Source of the DNA: Osedax frankpressi
Lineage: Eukaryota; Annelida; Polychaeta; Sabellida; Siboglinidae
Length of the DNA: 64,000 bases
Direction: 5' to 3'
NCBI GenBank assembly: GCA_964035775.1
Contig: OZ038313.1
Coordinates: 15,307,197-15,371,196, forward strand
In this document: positions 43,771 to 57,157 of the stretch, piece by piece
Position numbering within the stretch: position 1 is the stretch's first letter
How the letters are laid out: each line of letters starts with the position of its first letter
Notes under the pieces: model-generated
Seen by the model: only the letters and a program-made list of their open reading frames with translations
Told to the model about the DNA's origin: nothing
The model's database searches: none
Position numbers and translations under genes: made by a program

Positions 43771-45288
43771 GGTAGGACCAGTACTACCAATTTACTATTT
43801 AATAATGATATGTTATACCGTTATTCTTGTTTCATTCATCAACTTATACGCTATATTATATCTCGTTCACCAGGCTTTATAATATACACATTTATTAGGG
43901 GAACTTTACTGTATACAGTATATATATATATACTATATATACTATAGCCTTGCGTACTTTCTTTTATATTCCTCAATATATTTTATAGCACATTAATAAT
44001 AACTTCATTTTAATGCATGTCAGATACTATACAATCCCACTGTATATAGTATAACCTGGTCACAATGTGCCCAGCACATTGCATTTTGAAATAAATATTG
44101 AATATGCCTCAATATGCTACAATTTATTACAAAATAGCAGTATATTAATAGATGGTTCAATATCACAAAAGTGATATAATAGATTTATAAATTATATTTA
44201 TGGTATAATATGAATGAAATTATAATGAAACTCTGGATTATTTCCAAGGTAATCTACCAAAGAAACTAAATATTATAATGATTATACAATATTGTATAAT
44301 AATATTTTTAAAAAAATAAACAATATATTTTATTGCAAATAAAATATATTTAAACTTTCATTATATAATAAAAAAAAAGTATCAGTATAAATACCTGGGT
44401 GATGTAATCTGGTAGTGTGTAATGTGTAATGAGTGTTATATCAAAATAGGTTTAATGAAAACAATTTAATCCTTTACCCCAACAAAATGTGTAAATCATT
44501 GTAATTTCATTTTTTGAATTTGAATATTTCTTTTATATTCAATAATAACAATCAATACTTTTTGTAACATGAAAAAATATTATAAATCTATTACTTAACT
44601 TTTTAGCTGATATTTATATATAAATAATTTAATATATAAATAAATATTTTTTTTATTGGCATACTACATAAATATGTATATATACTTAAATGTGTTACTT
44701 AAATTATTCTTTTCATAAATGTTACATATATCTAAAATAAATAATAATAATTGCAATATTAAATTATAATATAGAATAATTAAAGATTATTTTTATTATA
44801 TTTTTAAAATACTAATTTATAGTTTTTTTAAACATGAAATAGGTCATTTCATTGTTTTATATAAAATATTAATAGATTGATACTTACAACAATTTATATT
44901 ATAATTAGATTTGTTTTATTTATAATATTAATACACATGTTTATTAAATGAAATGGCATAGATTGTTTGCTGTATTTATCTTTTTTTATAAGTATTGCAT
45001 ATTTTATTGATTTTATAAGTAATGTTAGTATATTTAGTTTACTTTTCTAATTGTATTAAATTAATTTTGATAGAAATATTTGACAAATATTATTTATATT
45101 TGTAATTTCATTATCAGTAATTAGTTATATTAGTAATGCCTATTTTTTATATGATAACTATAGTTATGTTTAGTAGGTACAATATAAATTGTATTTGTTT
45201 GTATGCATATGTTTTTATGCATATAATAATTTATAGGATAAATTTTAATATATATTAATTCATAAAATATATTATATAATCATCTATA

Positions 45289-45324
45289 TATACTATACAT
45301 TGTATACATACAATGTATAGTATA
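45289..45324. repeat. Perfect 17-bp inverted repeat with 2-bp centre
   Basis: Left arm TATACTATACATTGTAT, centre AC, right arm its exact complement; could extrude as a cruciform. Confidence 0.9.
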
Positions 45325-45551
45325 CATGTTGTGCATTCGGTGTATCATGATATATATGAAATTTTATTTATTGAATTTTTAAATATCATACCCAATTCAT
45401 ATGTATTTGCTGACTCATAATGTGTTTATAATCTCACGTTGATGGTTTGCGTATCGTGTACCTGTCTATTCATTAGTTATATGTTGATCTAGCGCATTGT
45501 TATGGTGACACGCCGTTGATGAGTCACCTCTATTTTTTTCTCTATTGGTAA

Positions 45552-45592
<41 letters not shown>

Positions 45593-45950
45593 GTATACGC
45601 CTTATTTATTACGACATACTTATTGCTGTGTATGACTGTATTGCAGGTAAATTGTATTAATAATACGTTATATAGCGTAAGTGCATTAAGGTGTAAGTCA
45701 GTGCATTAAGGATTTACATTGATTATCCTAAACTTCCCCGACATTTTATATACAAATTTGAAATACACTAAATAATCAATACATTGAAATCGGTGATAAT
45801 GACGGGATGATTTTTATTATTCGTCTAAATTTCTCCATTAATAGAAATGGCTAAGAATAGCAATATATCCCTATACAGTTATTTTTAGATAATTAATATG
45901 ATTGGTGTGTATATTGCTCTGTCACATGATCATTGTAACATGTTAGTAAT

Positions 45951-45951
45951 T

Positions 45952-46005
<54 letters not shown>
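45951..46005. repeat. (AT)n microsatellite
   Basis: About 55 bp of AT with one slip. Confidence 0.95.
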
Positions 46006-46751
46006 TCGCATACACACATATATATATAATACTCTAGATTTATAAACTAGATATATATAACCATCAATCATTTTTAATCTTTCCAATTTCTAGTTTGATT
46101 CCTCGACTAGAAAATTATTTTAATGCGTTATTTTTTTAAATTCAATAAATAATACATTAATGTAAACCAATTATAAATAATATCATATACTATACTAATA
46201 ATAAATATAATTATCTTACATAGTATAATTTATATAAATAAGGTATATAAATCTAAATAGTTATTACTTTAATATTAAATACGTTTGGTATATATTGAAT
46301 TATTGATCTATATATATATATTTATATATATATATATATATATATCTAATTAAAATTGTAGTTATATATTCATATATATACGTTTATGTATTTGTGGACA
46401 TTAATATACCTAGTATAAACCATTAGTGATTATATTTACATACAAACCAGTGATACAATCATATCATACTATTATGTTGTATCTATTATCTATTATTATA
46501 CAGTTATAATTGTTTATGTGTATAGTTGTATTGTAAATAGGCTATGTTTCGTCTTTATGAATCTGGAAAGATTCTGTGACCACACAAAGTGTTTGCTTAC
46601 CATGTAGCAACTAGGTCTGCTATACGAAGCGAACAAATCGATATTAAATAAACGTTGTTTTCATTCCACTATAATAATATTATGTTGTACGGTATATTGT
46701 TTATATTATAATATATTATATTTTATTATAATCTGTATTTATATTAATGTA

Positions 46752-46752
46752 A

Positions 46753-46833
<81 letters not shown>
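46752..46833. repeat. (AT)n microsatellite
   Basis: About 82 bp of AT with two slips. Confidence 0.95.
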
Positions 46834-46835
<2 letters not shown>

Positions 46836-49280
46836 TAAATAATCTACGTATTTTGAATATACCAACTGTAGTCTTGTTTTGTACCAACTTAAGTACATAT
46901 ATTATATACACATATATAATAAATATAATAAATATAGATAATTTATATATATATTGCTATTTGATGAGATTAATTATAAGATAACTATACTCATATTATA
47001 TATAGAAGTAATTTCATATTTAATTATAATAAACATCAATAAATAATTTTAAAATTTTAATTTATTATGGTTTAGTTAAAATATTTATTTTGAATCTATC
47101 ATTAGTTATTGTTCATTGATAATTTATTTATATTTTTATATTATTGAAAGTAACATTAGTAAATTTAGTAACTTATAGATAACTTAGAATATAATTTAGT
47201 ATTTTCGAAACAATTAATATATATTAAATAACAAAATGTTTTAATTCGAACTAATATTTAATCATTTAAATGAATATAAAATATAGATAAATGAACAAAT
47301 TATATAACTACTTGTGTAGATTACTAACAAACTCTGTAATAATCCAAGAAAACAGAAAATATAAAAATATGATTATTATAAATTGTTAAATCATTTTTTT
47401 AAATAAATTACAATTTTAATATAATTTAATTACAAATAAAACATATTTTCTCATTTATTATATAGAAAACTAAACCAGTTTGGATTGGGTATATTTAATA
47501 CTAAATGCTAGAAGTATGTTGGAAAATATATCAGCTTACCTGTCTTGTAAATTTAGAATATATATAATATCTATGTCAATAGTATTAATCAATACCTAAT
47601 CTGTACAGAATTCATTATTGTATATGTAGTATATGCATATGTAGGTATGAGTCTCAACATGTAATATAACACATATTAAGTCATTTTAGTCATTGGATAA
47701 TACATAATATAATTAATTGATATAATGTATAAATGAGTGATAGTCTAGATTTTATATTATTATATCTATTAGCAGTGAATTGTGTTTTCATTTAATTATA
47801 TATTCATTTATATTGAATTGTTAGCAATAATTGCCACTATAACAAAATAGATATATTTTTATATTATAGATATATTCCGACATTTTAAGAAGAAGATGAC
47901 CATATTTTATTTTAATGAGTGTCTTAATAAATATTTTAAGTCATTATATAAAAGATAGAATTTGTAATTATTTATTATGAATAGTAATTATTAGTAGTTA
48001 GATAATGATATATTTTATTATAACTATGGTATTAAAAAATAATGTATTATGATATAAATATATAGATAGATGCAAGTTTATTTAAGTACAAATATATAGA
48101 ATTATATATTAATTATTTTAATAGGTTATAGAATTATATATTAATAGGTATAAAATTGTAGAATTAATTACAAAATGACATTAAATGAAACACATAATAA
48201 TTAGAGTTATAAATTTGTTAATGATATTTATAGTTGAAATACATGGGATCTAGAAATATAATTAGAAGTAATGTAATTTCATATTTAGTCAACTATTATA
48301 ATTGAAATATCAGGTGTTTGAGGTCCATACTATATAGATCAGGCCAAAAGAGTTTAGTCCCAATTTAAGATTAATTATCCTGTTATATTATTTAACTAAC
48401 ATAAATAGATGAGCATCCTAATATTTATTATTTGCTCAAAAATATTTATAATAAGATATATGCAACTAAAATGTTACTAGCCAGTTGGATATTAGTTTGT
48501 TCTGAATTGTTTAAATATTTTTGAATTTGATATAAGATCTTGAAGAAATTCTAGGTTGATTTGGTAAGTTAATTATTTCAGAAATTTAATATATAATAAT
48601 ATAAAATGCATATATTTACTTCATTATAAAGCTATGTGTATCTTTACTCAATTATCTGCACTATAATAATTGTATTATTTATTTATGATTTACCATATAT
48701 CTAAAAACATATGCTACAATGACAATTATATACTGGAACCATTATAAATGTACATAATTTAATATTTATACCCAATCTATATTTATAATGTGCATTTCTT
48801 AATACTTATATTATCGTATATAGATTATATCATAATTTATATGTCATATTTGATAACACTTATAGCACAAGTAATATGATATACATTTATAAAGTTATCT
48901 ATTTTATAAAGTTAATTTCTATTTGTATTAATAAAGATATACATTATAATGTATATAATATGTTATTCCTTTAACTACCCAGGAAAACATGTGGATAATT
49001 TTAGTTTTTTTTATAATAAAAGAAAAAATATATTTTCATTGCATTATAAGAATATATTATTGTTATTTTTTATTTCAAATAATTATATAAATTTTCATTA
49101 TATGATTTCTTGGATAATGAAAGTATATTATAAAACTATTATATCATTTTGTTTTCTGAGTATGTTTTCCATTTACTAATTTATTTATAGTACTGCATAT
49201 TATATCACTATTAACTAGGTACATATTGCCTTTACATACATTGTTTTATTTGGCAATGCATTTCTAAATGATATATATAT

Positions 49281-49308
49281 ATTACCTCAATCTATAGATT
49301 GAGGTAAT
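49281..49308. repeat. Perfect 28-bp palindrome
   Basis: Half-site ATTACCTCAATCTA joined directly to its exact reverse complement, with no spacer. It is less AT-biased than its surroundings. Confidence 0.95.
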
Positions 49309-50406
49309 TAGTATATATTGTTTTCCATTGTTTATTCTCAAGGGGAATATATAGATTGGATGTAAGAGTGTATGATTGATATAATCTCAGAAATATAAAC
49401 AGAAATATTAGATATTATTAATATTAGATCTCACCTGTATGATATATTTATAATATATTATGTATATATTAAATATTATATTGATAATTATATAACTTAT
49501 ACTCTTTATTCACTGTTTTGAAATATACTTCAACTATTTAGAAATATAACACTGTAACATTGTGCAGTATACAATGCATATTTATTTAAAATATCTAAAT
49601 TCAAGTCTAATTCACTTATGAAAATAACAATGACCAACAATATAGAAATATACATAAATTAATATATATTCATATACATTAACGAATATGATATAAGTGT
49701 AATCCTTTTATAGATTAAGTAACTGTCTATCGGGGATCAGTATAATCATTTAATAATAATACCATATGATAATCATTTATACAAGTAATTTACCAACTTT
49801 CCGGTTTCCATTCAAATTAGGTCAAAAATTTCAAATATTATAATATCTTAAATAAATATTTATTTAATTATCTTATCATTTTTATTTTACTATATCTTAT
49901 ATCTTATATTTGACATATTCTAGATAATTTTATTATTCTTTTTTTTATTTATGTATACTTTTTATTTATTGCATTCCAGTATATCATATATTATATTCTA
50001 TATAGTATCAATAAGACTTGATATATGCATATGTGTTCATTATATGATAATAATTGTAAATTTAATAAATACTTTATAACATGGTTAATATGTTATCCTG
50101 TCATTATATAGTTCCATTGTTGCTATATTTTGATGATATATATTATGATTAAATAAGTAATTTATGAATAATCCATTAATAATTTATTATATTTAATATA
50201 TATCATTTATTATATAAATAATATTAAATAATAATAATACAAATTTCAGAATATTATTTTGTACTCACTGTAATCACTATAATGCTAATATAATTCAATG
50301 ATACTAAAAATAAATTTATTTTGTATTCTCATATCCCATTTGTCCTATTCACATAGTAATATGTAATATGTCTCAACACTTATATGCAAACAATATTGTT
50401 ATAATG

Positions 50407-50437
<31 letters not shown>

Positions 50438-52639
50438 GCCATTATCCCCAAAGTATTAAGTTTGATATTCATTTAATTATACAATTAGTATTATTAGAAT
50501 TCCAATCACACTTATGTAATAAACAGTTAAGTGACTGTTATTTATTCTATATAACAGATTTTAAAATTTATTATCCATATGTGTAATATAATTATAAATA
50601 TATATAAATATTTCTATTAGTCAAATAAGTTGATGTAAAATTGATAGTAGTGGTTACATTTAGTATTGATATATAAATAAACTAATTCCAAAGTATACTA
50701 AGCTATCAATTAAATAGAATTAAGTGGTTGCATCTGATTATATTATATTTTATATATTATACCAATATAGTCTTATATAATATCAAATGACAATAAAATT
50801 GGTATCATTACAAGAATGTGAGGAATTGGAAATTTAATTATTCATATTATTTATACTGATTTTAATTAGATTACAGCCCCATTTTATTAAAATTCATTTA
50901 GAACAATTTACATTATATAAATAGGAAAAAACTATAACTTAATACATGGAGTTTATATTTACTATTTATGTTATACAATAATGCTTATAAATGTTATAAT
51001 TAGTATATTATTTTATTTATCAGTAACATATATTTAAATTTAATTTATATTTTATTTCTAATTCTAACATATATTATATATATATATTATATTATATATA
51101 TATGTTATATATATTAGTAAAATATTATTTATTGATTTATAATCTATCTGATATATTAAAAATATTTAATATATTGGATAAACTAATATCATTATAATTA
51201 AAATGAAACTCTTTAAATATAAGTTTTATATGAGATTTAATAATGTATTTTCTTAATTGTAAATATATCCACTGAATATATGTCATATGTTTTTAGCAAT
51301 TAATCGCAAGTTTACCATTTATTTAACAAGTAGACATTCTACTATCATTACCATTATTATGTATAATTTATGTAATATTCTTAGCCTAAGTCGTATATCA
51401 TTATGGAATAAACTTTACAAGATAAACAATTGATAGATTACATTCGTTTGTAAATGTGCAATTACCACTAAATATACCTTTACATAATGAGTCAATAAGT
51501 AAATCCTAAAACATTTCTTTCTACCAGTATTTGTTATATTTATTACTATATTTGTAATATATAATTCACTAAAATAATTAACTTAGTTAATTTGATTCCT
51601 ATTTTTATAATATAATATAGTAGTTTAATTAATTATTTAAAATATAATTTTGTATAAATCATTGATTTGATTAAGTTTATGTTTAAATTATAAAAATGAT
51701 TTAATAATGATGGCTATATTACTTATCTTAGATATCATATACAAACATAGAGATATACATTAAAACAAAATAGAGTGCAGCATGAATAATAATTTGTTCA
51801 ACTATCTCTTCTTAAAAATAACACTCCTTTACAATAGATATCATTTTTATATAATTATTTATATTTATTAAAGTAATTACCTGAAAAAACAATGCAATTG
51901 AATTTTCATCAAAAAAGAGTAATTAGCATTAAAATTTGTGAATCATTTTGTAATGTTCATGTCTTTGACAATATTTTTGCACTCAATTTAATGTTTAATG
52001 TCGAATTCTCTTGAATATATTTTTATTTTCATAACTATATAATAGTATTACACTCATTTACCTTCTAGAATATATGCATTTATTTAATTTAATAAACTTC
52101 ACAAATTTACATTAATATTGTTTTTTGGTAAATTGTGATTTATAGCAGATGTAAATCTTGAGATTTTAATAGAATTTATATTAATGTGATAATTAATAAA
52201 TACATTTTTCTTATATAGAAAAAAAATTATATAAATTATTTTCTGAAGATGCAGATTTAAAATTACTATTTACAATAACTTTAATGTACAATCATATGTC
52301 AATATTAATAATTAAATTCTATATTCAAACAAATATAGTATATACAATCTATATATATATGCTATCCAAGCCTTTTGGTTTGTTGGTTTAACCTTTGGAA
52401 TATTAGATTACACATTGGGAAATCTGTACTATTATAATAATGATTTATCATCAAATATTTATATTCTTATGACACAATTGTTTCGCATATATTATTTAAT
52501 CAAAATACAATTAGGAGTTATATATAATCTAGTCGACAAAACTACATTTGTATTGTTATTTCACTATATTGTAGACTTTAAATGAAGTATCGTTCCTCTT
52601 TGTTTTGCAGTATAAAAAGAAATTTCTGAATAGCCAGCG

Positions 52640-54293
52640 ATGAACAAGAAATATGCGGTCCTAACCACTCACGCCGAACGTCCTCAGTGGTTTGGACGGG
52701 CGTTATCTGCTGCCACTGGTCACTTACTACGCTCTGCTGCTCCGCAGATTCTCTTCCTCATCTGCTACGGTCTCAACAGCACTACCCACGTACTACCCGT
52801 CTTCTCTGACCTCGGATGCGTCGGCCTCAACAACGTCACGGCGCTCGAGATGAGCGTGTTCGGCTTCTCCGCAAACCGTTGGCTCAGTTCTAGTTCCGAC
52901 CACGCCCTCGACGTTATGGCCGCTGTTCCTTACCTGTTGCACTACACTATACCGGTGCTCGGGCCCATCTATATCTACCTGACGCGCGGACTTAATGACG
53001 TCGCCCAATTCTTTTGGCTACTAGGCTGGGCCTCGTGGGTTTTGTATGCCATTTGGTTCATCTATCCGACTGCTCCTCCGTGGTTATTTATAGATCATTG
53101 ATATTTATATTTATAAAAATACGATCAATTCATTGAATTAGGTTTTTTTTTTTAATAATATACTTATATTTTACAACAAATAGTTTGTTATAAAAATATT
53201 ATCATCTGGTTTTTAATTACTAAATATCGATATCTAAACTAATTTGTTAATTAAAATAAACATACCTGATAAAATATTAAACTGATGTTATATATAAACC
53301 TCGCCTATTCTAGGTTATTCGACAGCCCATATGGAGCTTTATTGGCTGCTGCAAATGGAACGAGAATTGCAGCTCCGTCAGCTGAAATGATGAAACTAGT
53401 ACATAAGCAAGGTTTTATTCATAATGCTACTTTTTGATTTCTTTATACACAAATATCATTATTACTATTATTAATAATTACTAACCAACCCACTAATTCC
53501 ATTGATTGATTATATCATTTACTTCATATTATATAACAAATTCCTTATACTTTTTAGTATATTTACATAACCATAATTATGATATGTACATACATTCTTT
53601 AGGATGATTTCTCTATTTTTTCTAATATCTTTCTATTTTATATATTTGTTGTACCCAAATTATTTATAATAATTACATTATCTGGCTTCCTGTGTAACAT
53701 AAACATAATGATATAATTTGTATGAAATAATATAAATTATACAAATTATTAAATATTAAGTAGATGTAAAAAATGAAATTGCCTTTGCCAACTATCCAAT
53801 TCTAAAATACTCTGTTATCTTGACGGAATTCAATTATATTACATGTAAGAGAATTGAAAAACTCTTCATTCATTACAATTTGAAAAAATAAATTCCTATA
53901 CCACATGTTACCTCTACATTAAGCTTTCCAACTAAATCTTTCTCATTAGGTTGTGCATTTGCCCGCCTCGACGAACGTTCCGGAGTGCCTTTCTTCTACC
54001 ACATGTTTGCGGGCAATCCGGTGCCGTTTGCTTCGTTTCCCTCTGGGCACGTAGTGTGGCCGACGTGCCTGCTGGTCAGCGGCGCCCCTGGCGGCAGACT
54101 ATTCAGCGCCTATGTGTTGTGGGTTTCGTGGGCTACGCTGTACTCCTGCCACCATTACTTGAGCGATGCCATATCTGCCGTCTGCATCGTTTATGCGCTG
54201 AAGCGACTGTTTGCATATGAATCTATGGGTGGACATAATACAGCCTCTTGTCGGAGTAATTGCGCCATAGCCTGTCCCCTCTCCATGGCTTGA
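52640..54293 (+). CDS. PAP2-superfamily (AUR1/inositol-phosphotransferase-like) membrane enzyme, complete
   Basis: Three exons join in phase: 52640-53082, 53314-53411 and 53950-54293 (TGA), giving 294 residues. Hydrophobic segments suggest a multi-pass membrane protein. FIYPTAPPW (140-148) is a signature of the AUR1/PAP2_3 branch. The catalytic motifs are present: FPSGH (210-214) and HYLSD (249-253), giving H214, H249 and D253 as the expected catalytic set. Family members transfer or hydrolyse phospho-head groups on lipids (for example fungal inositol phosphorylceramide synthase); the substrate here is unknown. The ATG is the first in frame, with a TAG four codons before it. A pyrimidine-rich acceptor (TTTGTTTTGCAG, ending 52610) suggests an upstream non-coding exon. 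Coding GC is far above the flanking introns. The tail after about 265 is Cys-rich (residues such as C278 and C282). Confidence 0.86.
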
Positions 54294-54941
54294 AGAGTGG
54301 AATGCTCTCTTCGAGACTTCTGTATTCAAGATAACATAACTCCTAACATAACTTAGCATAAGGCTATTAATATTATGTTATGGTATTAAGCAGATTCTGC
54401 CTCTTCATAAAAAAATTAGCAAACATGTTTATATTTATCTAACTTTAAACACTGAAATCTCTCACAATCCTCTGATTTATCATTAATATTATTAGAACCT
54501 GTTATCCACATCTCTCGATTAAATCACCTATATATATAAGGTATATTGATACAATTGCATCACCTTGATATTGTTATTTTCCGTTGTAATCACTCAAGTT
54601 TTCTTTCCAAGACCCTGATAACCATTCATACTTGGGCTGATTATTGTTCAATGCATTTTATCATTTTATACAAAACTAAGACTTAGAAGATTCTTACAAT
54701 TGTATCCGCTATTTTTACAACACATTCCAGACTTTCAGTTTACGAGTTTATTACTTTTATATGATCATTTCACCTTTTTATATTTTATTTCACATGATGT
54801 CCAGTAAAGCGATTCAGGGGAATAACTAAACCCTTTTAAAAATAGGACATGACTCATGTCTCCTAGGATATAACTTGAATACATTATTTTTTATATCAAG
54901 TTGTAATAATATTGTTTTATATTCATGTTATTCAGAAAAAT

Positions 54942-54947
54942 AATAAA
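54942..54947 (+). promoter_or_regulatory. Candidate PAP2-gene polyadenylation signal AATAAA
   Basis: First AATAAA after the stop at 54293, implying about 0.65 kb of 3' UTR; chance occurrence is possible. Confidence 0.35.
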
Positions 54948-55510
54948 ATTATAAAATACAATGGTTTCATTCTTTTATTAAATAAAACAATTGTTTGATT
55001 GTCATGATTTACTAATAAAAACGTAAGTTAAAAATCAAATATTTGATTTATTTAATTTATCTAACTAATAATGATTGTATATTATTTCTTTTGTGTAGTG
55101 TTCCTCAATTTCCTATAAAATTGAATTTTATTGGTATATCAATTATAAAGATATACATGATATAAATGATAATATTAATTAAGAAAACAGGAATATAGGA
55201 AAAATAATAAATGCAATACAAAAAATGATACTACTTTACATATATTATATATTATTATTTATAATAAAAAACTATAAGGTTACTTAATAATAAAATGATA
55301 GGGTTTAAATATATTGAAATTTCTGAATTTTATGAGAAATCAAAGAACTATAATTATAATTAAATTGTAAATTATTGACTAATGTAAGATTTTAAATATA
55401 ATAGATTTGTCTATAATGATATAGAAATTATATTATTTATGTAAAAAAATTTATTTACGCTTTGCAATTATATATCCTGATTGGTTAATTAACTGTAATT
55501 TCATAAAAAC

Positions 55511-55600
55511 CTTTCATTGTGAACAATGATTTGTTTATCTAATTTCGAAAACTTTTTAAATTTATTCGGTGATGGCGAATTTTTCTCTGTATCATCTGAA
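55511..55600 (-). CDS. Exon b1, unit A (acidic/serine then lysine-rich module)
   Basis: A 90-nt minus-strand exon between an acceptor CTATTTTTAG and donor GTTTTT. It reads SDDTEKNSPSPNKFKKFSKL then DKQIIVHNE. It begins after one base and ends after two bases of a codon (class 2-2), so copies can be joined without frame change. Family unrecognised; the full gene and its start are not visible. Confidence 0.45.
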
Positions 55601-55880
55601 CTAAAAATAGAATCAGATTAATATTTATTTAAAATTTAATTTGTTGGTTATACATGATAAACATGTTAATATAATTTGATAAAGCTTAAATGTAATGTTG
55701 CTGAATAAAATGAGGAGTATGTGACAAATTATATCTAATAGTTTGCTAAGAGATAAGTTTAATAACTGGTTAAAAATGCATGTATTAAGATTCATAATTA
55801 TGAAGGTATATATTAAATCTATGTATTTTTGGTGGTAGTAAGTATGTTATATGGCGTAACAATATCCGAAATGTTTTCAA

Positions 55881-55960
55881 ATCATCATCGACTATATATT
55901 CTATCGTGGTACCTTATCCAATCATCATCGACTATATATTCTATCGTGGTACCTTATCCA
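55881..55960. repeat. 40-bp perfect tandem duplication
   Basis: Two identical 40-bp units (55881-55920 and 55921-55960) containing CTATCGTGGTACC. Units B and C carry only one copy here. Confidence 0.97.
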
Positions 55961-56482
55961 ATCATCTACTATCTATAATTCTATCTATATACACATTATA
56001 AAAATCTTTGTATACTACTTATAAAATATCTATATTGTTATCGAATATATATAATTAATAATTCAATCTAAATAAAATATATAAACGTATTAATGTAGAT
56101 TATTCAATATATGAAAATAATAACCTTATATTATATAAACCAAGTTTAGGTATATATATATATATATATTATGAGTCATATTCAACAATACTCTATTCTA
56201 TATTTATTACATTTCTTGATTGCATATTCAAATATGATTCTCTATAATAGTATTTCTACTTTATTATTTACATAATTTATTTCGCGAAATTAAAACTACA
56301 ATTATTATTATGTTTCAAATACACACATATAAATATCAATCTACTAGTGCAAATATGAGTTCGATATGAGGATTCGCTGATAGTATTGTGATCAGTATTG
56401 AAATATCATACTAAAATAAAAATCCCCGATGATTTACTGTGTCTTTAGAAGTTATATAATATTTTTTAATGAATTTAAAAAC

Positions 56483-56545
56483 CTTTCAATATAATTCATT
56501 TTCGGTTTATTGATATCCAAATTTCTTTTAGATTTTCTACACAAT
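56483..56545 (-). CDS. Exon f, unit A
   Basis: A 63-nt minus-strand exon between acceptor GATTGCAG and donor GTTTTT. It reads LCRKSKRNLDINKPKMNYIE, class 2-2 like b1 and b2. Its end (IE, then AG and GTTTTT) parallels b2. A second frame is also open through this short stretch, so the frame is not proven. Confidence 0.35.
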
Positions 56546-56916
56546 CTGCAATCAAACCAAAAATATAATCATTGTATAAATTATCTAATAAACAAGGGTG
56601 AACAAAAACGAATCTATATTGAGAATAAAAGTTAATAAAAAGTACATTTTAATATGTATTCTTTGTATTAAAATGTTAAATTACATATAAGATAATTAAA
56701 AAACTTTACTATAATAAATAATAATAATAATCAATATATAATATATATTAATTTAATTCTAATTAAAATAACCTTTTAGTAGGTTTCTTAATATTTCTAT
56801 AAATTATTTTTTTAGGATGTAAAAAATGATAGAAATTTGTGATTAATCAAATATTGTATTAGTGATTAATTATAATTATTTATAAAAATTGTCTTTATTA
56901 TTAATAAATAGAATTC

Positions 56917-57094
56917 TTATAACGATTGTCTAGCAACTAACTTGATATTATTACTGGAAGTATCTTCATTTTGTTTTGATAATTGATCTATTTCACTAAT
57001 AGGTTCAATATGAACAATGATTTGTTTATCTAATTTCGAGATTTTTTTAGACCTATTCGGTGATGGTGAATCTTTTTCTGTGTCATTTTCTGAA
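56917..57094 (-). CDS. Fused exon b2+g, unit A (58 codons and stop)
   Basis: Acceptor CTATTTTTAG, then a frame reading SENDTEKDSPSPNRSKKISK, LDKQIIVHIE, PISEIDQLSKQNEDTSSNNI and KLVARQSL, and a TAA stop at 56917-56919. In unit C the two halves are separate exons (63750-63842 and 62913-62991) with an intron between. In A the intron is lost imprecisely, leaving CCTAT of intron sequence in frame. Unrecognised family; hydrophilic and probably soluble. Confidence 0.5.
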
Positions 57095-57157
57095 CTAAAA
57101 ATAGAATTATCGATTAATTTAAAATTTAATTTATTTGGTTGCCTATAATGTACATTA

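Larger units (their letters stand above)
43771..52610. other. 8.8-kb AT-rich gene desert
   Basis: No credible exon on either strand; the open frames at 46716-46898, 48949-49179 and 50368-50586 consist of AT-driven residues. It contains (AT)n tracts at 45557-45590, 45951-46005, 46309-46346, 46752-46833 and 50405-50434, and two notable perfect inverted repeats listed separately. Confidence 0.6.

Noticed and set aside
48949-49179. 76-codon open frame in the gene desert
   Set aside because: AT-driven composition without conserved motifs.
52793-54359. Minus-strand and alternative-frame ORFs over the PAP2 exons
   Set aside because: Shadows of the GC-richer coding exons; they lack the PAP2 motifs found in the true frame.
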